64,000 nucleotides of DNA from Strongylocentrotus purpuratus (lineage: Eukaryota > Echinodermata > Echinoidea > Camarodonta > Strongylocentrotidae), in contig NW_022145613.1 of NCBI RefSeq assembly GCF_000002235.5, positions 15,577,883 to 15,641,882 on the forward strand, read 5' to 3'. The notes below the pieces were generated by a model that ran no database searches, was not told the origin of the DNA, and saw nothing but the letters and a program-made list of their open reading frames with translations. Below, piece by piece: positions 21,448 to 32,890 of the stretch; the first letter of the stretch is position 1; the number at the start of each line of letters is the position of its first letter. The translations under genes and the position numbers were made by a program.

Positions 21448-22149
21448 ATTTTCTTAACACGTTTAAGCAACCACCTCGCCAGGTTTGGTCGGTGCAGCAG
21501 CTGCTTGTTGGTTGTACGGGGCAGCAGGAGCCTGGTTGTACGGGGCACCAGAAGCTTGGTTGTACGGTGCACCAGGAGCTTGGTTGTAGGGAGCTGGAGC
21601 AACAGGCTGGCCAGCAAGGGGATACGCCTGCTGAACGTTGTATGCGGGAGGGGGCTTAACAATTCCTGCCGGCTGAGTGTACTGGCCTGTGTAGAGACAA
21701 TGGAAATTTAAGTATAAAATAGTATACTTTTTCTTTTACTTCAATAAATCGCGATAAATAAAACGATTGTGACATAAGCAGAGTTACATTAAATTTCAAA
21801 GAGAGTGAACCGAGGTTCAATCACGTTATCAATAGTGGTGCGTATTCAAAACTTTAAAGCGCATTCATTTTTGAATATTAACAATAACTGTAAAGTATTG
21901 AAAATCTTATAATTCAAACTTATAAAATCGTTGCCACCTTTGTTTACATGTATTCGGACAAGTCCAAGGTATTTTGTCCGATAAACTACCCACCACGTTT
22001 CAAAGACTGAGGTATATCTATAAAATGTATCAAGTTGAAATCCCTTTTAGAAGATTTGTTTCTGTTGGGGGCTGGGGGTAAATTCAATTAATTATTGATA
22101 ATTTATTGCATTTTCCTTGTTTTTTTTATTTATGGGAACTGGCCCCTAC

Positions 22150-22215
22150 CCTAGCCCCCGCTGTATACGGTCATGGTTCAGTTGCAAAGCAATGGCCTCG
22201 TAACTGTGAGGCCCC
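22150..22215 (+). repeat. tRNA-like SINE head in intron 5 of copy 2
   Basis: The plus strand shows TGGTTCAGTTGCAAAGC (A-box-like) and GGCTCAGAACC (B-box-like). It lies in a 22040-22490 segment peculiar to unit 2. Confidence 0.4.
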
Positions 22216-23014
22216 AGGCTCAGAACCGTGTCAAAGTGCTATATTTAGTGCCCTTTTGTGGGGCATTAATCCTCATTACTGTCATTCATGACTTTAGGTC
22301 CCCTAGTTGATAAGCATAGTAGCATACACATGCTTAAGCAGTCACGCAAAACAAACACTGGCAAATTATTATTCAATATAATCTGAGAATGTAAACTATT
22401 ATCTAGATCTATTAGGAATAAATCATTATCAAAATAATTGCATAAATTGGGGTAAAAAAAAAAATATTCCAAATTTATGAGCAACAGTGTATATACTTGC
22501 TATCGCTTGAATTCCTTAATGAATTAGTTAATGAAAAGATCGTGTTTGTTATCAAGAAACTATAAATTGAAGTCGAAACAAAAACACACAACACACCTAC
22601 CTGTTGTAACAACCATCGGAATGTTCTGTTGGGTGTGCTACAAATGAAATTGAAACATTTGAAATAAATGTAAGATGAAAACCAAATAATATAATAATGG
22701 TGATAATAGACCCTAGGTACTTCTGTATATTTTACAATACATTTCATCAATTAAAACGCTGTTGGACAGCATTATTCTGGCTTCACATCCTACAACTGTA
22801 GGGTATATCGTGGGATCGTGGCAAGAAATAATTACTGTCAGGTACCCAATGCTTTAGCTTGATTGAGAGTAGCAAATGTATACTTTATTAATAATACAAA
22901 TACATTTACTACTAAATATGTTTTGCCACATGCCATTGGTGCCATGCAGGGGCGCTTTTATCAATTTGCAAATACATCTTTCTGCGGTATCAAATGTCTG
23001 TTGTGCCATGAGGG

Positions 23015-23088
23015 GGCTCAAACCTACGACCTTCCTGTGTTCGTAGCTCCAGTGAATGTCATACTACTTGATTGCTATACTCAAGCAC
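23015..23088 (-). repeat. tRNA-like SINE head in intron 4 of copy 2
   Basis: Orthologous insertion. The B-box has decayed to AGGTTTGAGCCCCC. Confidence 0.45.
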
Positions 23089-26000
23089 ATTATACTCGAA
23101 ACAGCAACAACAACAAATACTTGGATACTTTTGGGTATTCTCCTATCTACTTTCCTACCCTCTTAAAGCAGATCTTGATAAGATATCTGTTAAAAGGAGC
23201 GTCCCTGCAAAGTTTTAGACGGGACAGGTTTTAAGGGGGTATTGATGTTGACAAAAGTTTCCAAGTAAAACTGAAATATACTGACATATTTCTAACGAGC
23301 GGAAAACAAAACAAAACAAGTCCATTACTTTTTTAAACTTTTTTTTGTAGGGGCGGGTACTTGAACCCCCATGTCAACCTGACTTTCGCTCACAATTCGT
23401 TATAAGGAACTTCTCTTAAACCAAAGGAGTGAACAATTCACCTTGAGTGGAAATATAGACGAATACGCTCGAAGTATAAGTAGCTGAATTAATCTTTTGA
23501 CAAAGGATTTTTACCCTAATAAGTGTAGATTTTCCACAATAGCAAATGAAAAATAATATGACGAGTCCACAAAAGAGAGTGCCTGTCCACTCCTGTACAT
23601 TAAGAGGGGGTACAACAAATAACTCACCATAGTGGTGGTTGTTGGTGAAGACAAGTTGCCACAGGCCATGCCACCACAGCAGTAGGCTGAAGCCACAATG
23701 GCTACAATCATCTCGATCAGGCCAAGGATTGCCAGCAAAGAGTCCGATGCGATTCTTACCCACTGTTAATCGAATTCGGATAGTTTTTTAAAATAAATTA
23801 TATATACATTTTTTCATTCCTTATACGTATTAATTTATTCTTTCATTTTTTCATTACATATATTCATATATCAATGAATATTTTTTTAGATATTTATTCA
23901 TTCATGTATGTAAACATTTATTCAGAATGAAAACAAGATCATCAAAGCTTTTTTGCGCCAAAATTAAAAACAGTTGAATTACATGAAAATCGTTCAGTTG
24001 AATCCACATTACAATAACAAAATCAATATCCTATTGAAATCATATAGATCATAATACTGAAAAGTGAGAGAAAGATGATGAGAGAAGTAATCAAAACCCT
24101 GGGCAACGAAACACCAACGTTTTATGTAATATCATTTATCGAGACAAAATTTGTAATGAGAACACTGATTCAAAATATTGATTATAATTATTGATTATTC
24201 AGCTGAAAATCGATGAATAAATTGTAGGTAGAATCAATTCTTTACAATATTTATTATCTAATAAACCAGCCAATATTTATCGGGTACAGCTTTTACCCCA
24301 GAAAATCCGAAATCAACTCTATGCATGTGATTTCTGATCAGATGGAAAATGAAAGCAAAGTTTGGAAAGCTAAAAAGTCTGGATCTGTGTTTAGATATCG
24401 TAGGGATATCCCAACTGGGAAAAAATAATTGATCAAAATACCAGGGACATAAAACATTTCATCTAAAGAATCATAGAGATTGATCAACGATGTTCTAGGA
24501 GGATAGCAACTTTATCTAACAAGAATAAACCATATTGGAAAATAATTTCATGGAAGAGGGTAGGGGAAATGCATTCCAACTTCATGAAAATCATACAGTG
24601 TATGTACATACCCTTAGTACTCGATAATAGTCAGAGCTATAGTAAGAGCCATAGCCATAGTAAGAGGAACTACTGATGATTCCTGCCCCAATGGCACCAG
24701 CAATCATTTTGAATACAGGCAACGATGGCCGTGATGATACACATCGTAAGATAGCCGATGATCTAAGAAAAGAAAGTTAAAACAAAATATCTCTTTGAAA
24801 AGACAACAACAGCAAAACAAAAGAATAAGGTTTATATTAGCCGATGTATTATTTTATGGTTGTAACACATGTAGTTGCTTATTGTTGAGTGACACTATCG
24901 TTTCCTCACCTAAAATCGATTTAACAAGTCGATACAAATGGCATCTGGCATCGATACAAATTGAGTGTGTAGGTTGGCTGGGATGCAGTGCGTGTGTTTG
25001 TGTGCGGTGGGTGGGTATTAGCTGTATACATATGAACCCTCGTATGCACTAAAAACGCGTGCATCTAAAGGGAGTATGGGTAATGAATTTTTTTTTTTAT
25101 AAATGAGACTAAAGGAATACAAAAACATACGTACCACACAACTGTTCTTCTGCTTCGAATATATTCCCAATATTCCGGTAGGAATGTAGAACTAGGGGAG
25201 GAGAATAAGCAACCGTCATTAAGATCGAAATGACAAATGTAAACTGAATATTGATGTACATTGGACCTTTGTTTTGATTACTCTATTTTGTGTCACATAG
25301 CAATCGTGCGTGGGGTATGATTACGTAATGCTCGCACATTTCAAAAGGTGCTGGGCCTGATTTTTCTCAAGTCATTGCGACAATGTTAATCATGCATACA
25401 AACAATTGCATCCTTTAGAGAAGAAAGGACAAATGGAGATTTACCAGAACACTGGCCCAGATTCCAACTCCATAGCTTACTCCGGTGTGGAGGACCAACT
25501 CGGCAATGGCGACGACGATGCTCCCAATGCCGAGGGCAAGCTGTAGCCAACCAGTCGCTCTTCCGGCAGCTCCGTTAAAGTTCTGCGACACACCGCTCGA
25601 CGAGTTAGGGTTCTGCACCGTGGTGGCATAGTTGACTGGAGCGGGCTGGTGGACGTATACAGCCTGACCCGGGACTCCGGGCTGGGTGGGATAAGACGGG
25701 GCCTGCATATCAGGGGTAACTTGCTGTGTAGGGTAAGACGGTTTCGTATAAAAGACCAAACATGAGTTTTGAAGGCCAAATAATTCGGTTAAAACTACAC
25801 TAATGATTGCAATTGAGGACTGTAGGACAGTTTACCCACTGGACTACCAGCTTCTCACAACATTGACAAGTGAGAAAGGGGCGAGAATTTCAGAATGTTT
25901 AGGTTTGTGTTGGGTACTCCTATTATACAAAAAAATAACTGAATGATTGATTGAACTAGTGTATTGGTTAAAAAAAAAAACCAACTACCGATCAACTACC

Positions 26001-27608
26001 CCTAGGACAACTAACATCTTTAACAATAACTATCCGTGCAAATACCCCTAAACAACCACCCCTATAAACGAAAGGCCTACCTCTAGGATAATTGATGTGA
26101 TAGCCCTATATTTATCTCTGGCCCACTACCCTCTAGTTTTCTTTTGTCAAAGGAGAACATGGGGTATATCCTTGTGGGGAAGTAGGCCGAGGTATCATCT
26201 AACAACTGTTTAGGGCCGGGGTAATCTACTGGCAATCAACAACTTAAAAACGCTTTCGTTTGCAATATTTGTATTCATTAAATTTAATGAAAATGAGTTA
26301 GTTTTCTTTCAAGTCCAATAGTTATTTAAGTAATAGAGATAATACAATGTTTAAGGACATATCTATTGCTGCTCATTTAATAGGATATATTACTCAATCT
26401 AAATTTATTTTCCTTTTACTTTTTTTTTTCTTTTCTTCGTCTATTCTTCTCTTTCGTTTACTTTTGTTTAGGTGTGTACCGTTCTACATGTCGTATTCGA
26501 CACTAGCCTTTATGCTTCATTAATTTATCCCTGCTTGTTGTATACTGTTAATATTCTCTCTAATTTACGTATGTCATTATATGCTTATATGCTTATTTTG
26601 TCTCAAATCTTAAATCATAATGATCTGGCATTAACGAGTATACCTATTTCATTCAGTAATTACAGAGATTTCAAGCCTATCCTACACCATGAACCTTCTG
26701 AACTGACCTACCATAACAAATTTCAAGTAATTTGCAAAGATCTTTAATAATTACTAATGCAAAATGATTTCTTAAATTCATTGGAAGCGCATACGGTTGT
26801 TAAGACTCCTCGTTTGAAATTACGTACTTCCTGAGAATTCTCCTTGATCAGAGTCATATCAAATCGGGGAGAACCACACCTGTTGTACAATTCGCATCCG
26901 CACCATAAGCATAACTGTGTATCTAATATTTCCAATAAGCCTATATACATGTACCCATCAACAAAATGGCGACTTAAAGTAAAATTAGAAATGCTAATGA
27001 TCTCAAGATTTGAATCATATCAGCAGTAAGATACTACTACGCAGCATTCGTTAATTCTATTCCAGTCAAAACAAACTCGAAATATATACGGATAAAAGAA
27101 CAGATGAAACTTACTTTGGGTGCGTGTTAAAAATGTCTGCCTCAAACCAAGTCCTTTTATGATGCTATATAATCGCACACACTACAGCAGATATTATAAA
27201 AATACTGCGAGCGGTATTTACAATTGAAAAATGGATCCCGGTGGGGATGGTGTGGGTGCTTTTATACTGACGTTTTCAAGCAAATATTTGATGAAATGGA
27301 ATGTATGGGTAAAAGCGAATAGACATTGGATGTATGATCATTGTAGCGGGCGCTCGACCAGCGGTAAATTAATTTGTAATAACGTTTATAAATATGATTC
27401 AAGATATATCTTATCAATCCCCTTTGATTTGATTCTAAAATTCGAGAGTAGAGGTAATTGAACTGTTTCCCACTACATCAAACTTCGTGAATGTATGAAG
27501 CGTTGAAATCGCTGACCTCATCGAGACCCCTCCCTCTCTTTGTCTCTCTTTCTTGTATCCATTCCTCTGCCTTCCTTGGCCTCTCTTTCTCACTCTCTCT
27601 ATTTATGT

Positions 27609-28045
27609 CCCACTCATTCCCTCATCCTCTATATCTAAATCCAATTCCTCTCCTTTTTCTTGGTGTGTGTCTGTGTACAGTGTGAATCAAAAAAAAGTTT
27701 ACACCTAGAAAATTGCAAATTATTAAAAAAAAAAATCATCTATGAACAGTAAATTATTATACATCTTATGAAAGAGTGTTTTATCGCAAATCATTTAGTA
27801 CGGTATCATTTTTGTAAGGAATATGTTCCACTCATTCCCTCATCCTCTATATCTAAATCCAATTCCTCTCTTTTTTCTTGGTGTGTGTCTGTGTACAGTG
27901 TGAATCAAAAAAAAGTTTACACCTAGAAAATTGCAAATTATTATTAAAAAAATTATCTATGAACAGTAAATTATTATACATCTTATGAAAGAGTGTTTTA
28001 TCCCAAATCATTTAGTATCATTTTTGTAAGGAATATGTTCATGCT
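27609..28045 (+). repeat. 218-bp tandem duplication at the left end of the Tc1-like element, unit 3
   Basis: The block CCACTCATTCCCTC to AAGGAATATGTT occurs twice in a row (27609-27827 and 27827-28040). It duplicates part of the polypyrimidine tract plus the first roughly 150 bp of the element, with few differences. It is recent and absent from unit 2. Confidence 0.85.
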
Positions 28046-28305
28046 TGGATGAACAGGAGGCATTGTTTGCGAGAGTGTAAAAATCGACTTGCGCCAAAGT
28101 TGCTTATGTAATGTTTGAATAAAACAATTGTGATTTGGGTATTAATTCGGTCCTTGCAGATCCAAATAACATCCTTAACAAAATTAATCATGCCACACAT
28201 ATCACATATCAAATTTCAAATATAAAAGAACATTTTTGCATTTTTATGTGCGTGTGTGTGACTTTGCTTCTGCAAAAAGCATATGCAATAAATATCATTT
28301 GATAC

Positions 28306-30143
28306 ATTTTTAGAAAACTACATGGGGTATGGACTTTGTTGCGTGTTAACTAGTTATTCCACGTAATTCCCTTTTTAATTAAACTACTACAAAGCAGTAT
28401 CCCTCCAGACAATAAAACACTTAATAAATGATCACATTCAGACAAATTGAGTATGGGTGAAAACTGGTTATATATTCTATAATTTCACATAAAAAACAAT
28501 GATTACAGAATTATCAGAAACCTCTTCTGTCTATCTCAACAGTGACAGACAACTAAACTATCACTAGGCCCTTGGTAGTTACTATTTATAATCAAACATA
28601 GATAACTTCCAACAGCACATTAATGTAAAGGAGACTCAAATTAGTCACTATGGTATTAATGATTACCGCTTAATACAAGTCTCGAAATATCAGGAGTCCT
28701 GTTCAGTACAACTTAAGACAGTACTAAAAGAAGTCAGTTAAATATCATTCATACTGCATGAATAATAACAGTCAAGAAAATACTACTCAAATCTAAGCTA
28801 GACAGCGTTTAGATTTACTTACATAGGCACGAAATATTGTGGTTCAAAAAACCACTAAACAAAGCTCTACTTGTGTATGTGTACGTAATGCACAACACGA
28901 GAATACAACAATATATCGGTGGATCTAGATATAGCAGATCTAGATCATTAGACCAGGCCTAGATCTAGTGCAATTATAAACATGTAAATATGTGTTACGA
29001 TTTAAGCGTAGAGTCTACGCACTCTACAACAGGCACTCAGTCAGTCAAAATAACCATCACAATGATAAACCAATGCAATACATAAATCACAATATAATTA
29101 ACGTTACGTGAGTCATGGGAGTTGAATTCAAAGTAGACCTTCTTCAAGTTCTAGATGTAGAAACTAGCTAGTCGAAAACGGTGGTCGATGAGCTGGTTGT
29201 CGATCGCGTAGAAAATGCAGACGATGATCGACGCTAGATGAATACAGCGGTGATGAAGTTAACGATGATGAAGACGATGAAGACGATGACTACGGTGATG
29301 AAGACAGCGATGATGAAGACAGCGAAGATGAAGATAACGATGATGAAGATGATGATGAAGATAACGATGATGAAGATGATGATGAAGACAACGATGATGA
29401 AAACAGCGAAGATGAAGACAACGCTGTTGAAGGAAATGACGTTGGTGAAGAGTCAGAAGACGGTCTCGTTGATGATGGTGATGAGACAGTCAATCGAATA
29501 CAATAATGATGCAGTCGAGGTCAATAGATCAACTTGCGATGCAGGTCGAAGAATCAAAATGTCAAGACAATATATATCATATGAAGTCGATGATAAAAGG
29601 TTGTCAAACAATAATGCAGGTGAGAAAAACGTTAGATCATATTAAATGTTCTATTCTCACTGCACAGCGAATAAAGTGTCGTCAATGCAGAACACAATTA
29701 AGAGTCAAAATGTATCTTGCAAAATGTACAAGAACTAAATAGGTGAGCACGTACACCGGCAACGGTCCGGGGACATAGTAGTTCAATCCTCGTTGGATAC
29801 AATTTTCCAGGTACAAATATCAACACAATAACAGCATGTGTGTATACCAATATTAAAACAGCTCACTGATTCCCGCACAGGAAAATCATAAGAGCGCCAA
29901 TCGCAACTACAGCGCGATTGGTTCAAAACACGCGCACATGTATGTTGATTAATCACGTGATCTAAAATACTAATGAATAAACATCGTTCGGTAATAAATC
30001 GAGTTAAAACCAGTTCTGAAGGTATGGCGTAAACCAAAATCCTCGAACTCTGTATGGCTTCTCAGGCAGCCATTTTGGATTGAGAATACAATATGCTTAC
30101 CAGTGAATTATAAATGAATGCACTGTAACATTAGTCGCTACAC
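28306..30143. mobile_element. Unclassified 1.84 kb insertion inside the unit 3 Tc1-like element
   Basis: Unit 2 has the empty site (TTTGATACACTCAATTC). In unit 3 the two halves are separated here, with a possible TACA target repeat. It holds a GAT/GAA-rich trinucleotide array (29238-29500) and two opposed CCAAT-box-like sites (GCCAAT and ATTGG near 29897-29920). No TIR or protein domain was recognised, so its class is open. Confidence 0.5.
29238..29500 (+). repeat. GATGAAGAY-rich minisatellite
   Basis: Repeats of GATGAAGAC/GATGATGAA run for about 260 bp. One frame would give an Asp/Glu-rich peptide and another a Met/Lys/Thr-rich one. No start context, splice sites or conserved flank argue for expression. 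Confidence 0.8.
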
Positions 30144-31487
30144 ATTCAATTTATTCTATCACTTTATTACTTTTCGCAAGTCGATTTTTGATTACGCTTT
30201 CCCTTCTGGTCTTTAATATAGGATTTCCCGGCGAAATTCGCGAGTTTGTCATTCGCAATCATTTACTTTGCATTTAAGTTGGCGCAGATCGGCTTTGCCA
30301 TGCCAATAATCATTCAATTTTCCCGTTTTGGTATTCAATTTAGAATTTTGGTCGAAGGGTTTCATAGATCTGTCATTTTAATTTAGAAACTGCTCAACTA
30401 GCATTCAAATTAATCGTCACTTGTCGAGGCGTCATTTTTATCATTCAAACTAACACCTGTCATTCGTATTCGAATTATGTTTATTCAAGTTAGGAATGTT
30501 AGGGGGAAGAAATACAACCCACGTTCACAGTTTTAAAAAATGCAATTAAATGCATGATTTGCCATTAGGTTTTTTTCTGTTATTCCATTTATTAATTTTT
30601 AGGGCAATGCATATGGGTGTAGTCAGACATTAGGTAAAGAAAGGGGCGAAATCGAGGGATATGGCATTTCTGCACGGACATGTTCATATACCCCGGAAAA
30701 GTGGGGACACAAAAATACCTACCCCAGTCACAATATTGTACCATTCCTCCATAGTGAAAATGTGATACATTTATGATGAAACACAAGACAAACAACTTCC
30801 ATACATGAAAATTTACAAAAATATTGAGACCATTGAAGTCCGTATATGTAAGTCTTTTTTTTTCCTTCTTAACAATAACACTTAAAAGGATGATGAATAC
30901 AAGTATATAAAGTGTATAAATGCAAGAAAATAAAATATGGTGAAATACACATGGAAAAAAACAATTTTGAAAGAAAAAGAAGGAACTATAACAAGTGTGT
31001 AATAAACGAGAAATGTATATTTACCATCAATTTAAGTGCACAAAGTGCTAATTTGAATGCTACAAATAAATTCGAATGCTAAAAGTACACTTTCGCGATG
31101 TTAGAAATCGTGTTGCGCCAAATCGAATGACCAAATAGCGAAAGAAGCACATTATTCATTAATTTGAATGAAACATACATAGATTTCAACGAAAACTTTA
31201 TAGATCTGAAAACTAGAAAAAGGAATATAAACCAAAGATATATCTGACAGACAGCACTAAAACCGTCAAATTTGAACGCAAGACAATTTAATTTAAATGA
31301 CAAACTCGCGAATTTGGCCGGAAAATCCTATGATAACACAGAGTTCATTGAATACGCGCCCCATTTGGGTTGCACCGTCAGTTGTCATTCTTTTCAATCG
31401 TAAACAAGAAATGATGAACACTGCGATTATATATTTTTTTTATTTATTTATTTATTTATTTGTTTATTTATTTATTTATTCATTTAT

Positions 31488-32743
31488 TAGGTGGTCTGTC
31501 GTAGACAGATCACCTATTGATTTCGTCAGAATTTTCTTTCTTTATTATTTATTTATTTATTTATTCTTTATTTTTATTTATTGTTCCCACTTTTTTGTTC
31601 CGAGGATAACTCAAGATCGGTTTAGTCAATTTCGTTCAATTATGGCACAGTTATAAGTCATTGCCATAAGACCTGGCAGGAACATTTTCAAGGTCATCAA
31701 GTCTTCATGACGTCATCCAGGCGCCATTTTGTGTTTTTTGGGGTACTTTCAACTTTATATCGTATCTTCATAACGGAAAGGCATTTCTTATTCATATTTA
31801 TCATGATTAAGGTCAATATCCATCCGGTCAATTTCAGGTCAAAAAACGCGCGCACATGCGCACGATCGCGCGTCAACGCGCGTGCAAAATTTCAAAATGC
31901 TCGAAATCGTCTCAAATTCATTTTTACATACGTTTTAGGCCATTTTAAGCATTTTTAAAAAAAACGCGCTCACGCGCATGCGCGCGCGTTTTCGCGCGTC
32001 ATGATATTTTGCAACTTAGAATCGCCGAATTTTCTGTATCATCAAATTTGGCCCATTTTTCCAAGCATTTTGATATCTTGTTCACCTGTTTGTGAACATT
32101 AATAACGGAATGAGCATCCGTTTAAGATACATGTACTTGCGTGTGAACTCTTGTAATACATAGCATATATTGGCAAAAACATGCCTATACAAAATCCATT
32201 GTAGCTCTTAAAGATGCCAGTTGACCCCTAATTTTATTTTCATATTTGGATAGAGTATGAATTGTAGATATGATTTCATGTCTCATTTGACCCTCAATGA
32301 ACTCTTGACGTCATCATAATGGCCTCTGAACTCAAAATTTCTATTTGCTTATTATGACGTCAGCATATTTTTAGAACATTGATTGTATCTCTGTAAATAT
32401 TGATCGATTTTCCTCCAAATTTGGATATGTTCTAGCTGAGACAATTTCCTACGAGCGTACTTCACATAATTTTTCATTTTGACAAAGGCATCACGGCGTA
32501 TTTTTGCGATTAAAGGAGGCATGTCAATATTTTACATTTTGCGTGTATTCTCTATAGGACATGACTTTTTCTCAAAACCGGATTCTACATTCCCGTCTTT
32601 CGCGAGCAAAATCATCATGATCATCATCATCATGATCATCATTGTTTATATGTCTATATCATTTTTCCCATTCTCAAATCTATCATAAGAAGTGAAGACA
32701 GACCACCTAATTCGTCCCCATGACGAATTAAATTTCTAGTTTT
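31488..32743. mobile_element. Helitron/Helentron-like non-autonomous element inside (TTTA)n, unit 3
   Basis: Absent from unit 2. The left end AGGTGGTCTGTC is matched by a subterminal GACAGACCACCT at 32699-32710. Beyond it lies a hairpin AATTCGTC/GACGAATT, then AAATTTCTAG before T, the layout of a Helitron 3' end (hairpin plus CTRR). The interior is rich in GCGCGC runs and has no Rep/helicase frame. Confidence 0.45.
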
Positions 32744-32771
32744 ATTTATTTTTATTTTTTTATTTTTTATT

Positions 32772-32810
<39 letters not shown>

Positions 32811-32822
32811 TTTTTTATTATT

Positions 32823-32861
<39 letters not shown>

Positions 32862-32890
32862 TTTTTTTTTTTGGGGGGGGGGGTTGATTG
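32744..32890 (+). repeat. (TTTA)n tract with T-to-G junction, unit 3
   Basis: Right half of the microsatellite split by the Helitron-like element (left half 31436-31487). It ends in T and G runs as in unit 2. Confidence 0.9.

Larger units (their letters stand above)
21463..25708 (-). pseudogene. MS4A/CD20-like membrane protein, copy 2, frameshifted in exon 3
   Basis: Exons in transcript order: 25445-25708, 25135-25191, 24612-24762, 23628-23762, 22601-22637, 21463-21686. Splice sites and phases match copy 1. Exon 3 is 151 nt, not a multiple of three. A T run at 24707-24710 has one base more than copy 3, shifting the frame inside membrane segment 3. A stop follows about a dozen codons later, so the product would lose segment 4 and the tail. 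Without that base it would be 288 residues, with a 20-residue Ser/Tyr/Gly loop before segment 4 and four tail repeats. Exon 2 has Tyr where the other copies have Cys (GIYSKQ). The rest is well preserved, so the lesion is either recent or a homopolymer error in the sequence. Confidence 0.65.
13641..26590. repeat. Tandem segmental duplication, unit 2
   Basis: It aligns along its length with units 1, 3 and 4 and is closest to unit 3. For example, 15300-15480 and 26705-26885 differ at only a few positions. The 3' spacer 13641-21462 includes a Tc1/mariner-like element at 16269-18415. In intron 5, the part equivalent to about 6545-7610 of unit 1 is replaced by 22040-22490, which carries a tRNA-like SINE head. 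Upstream spacer 25709-26590 has the CCCCTAGGACAAC motif block and a T/C-rich stretch but no visible first exon. Confidence 0.8.

Noticed and set aside
29238-29645. 135-residue Met/Lys/Thr-rich frame
   Set aside because: Product of a GATGAAGAC minisatellite. An acidic reading in another frame is equally open, and there is no splice or start support.
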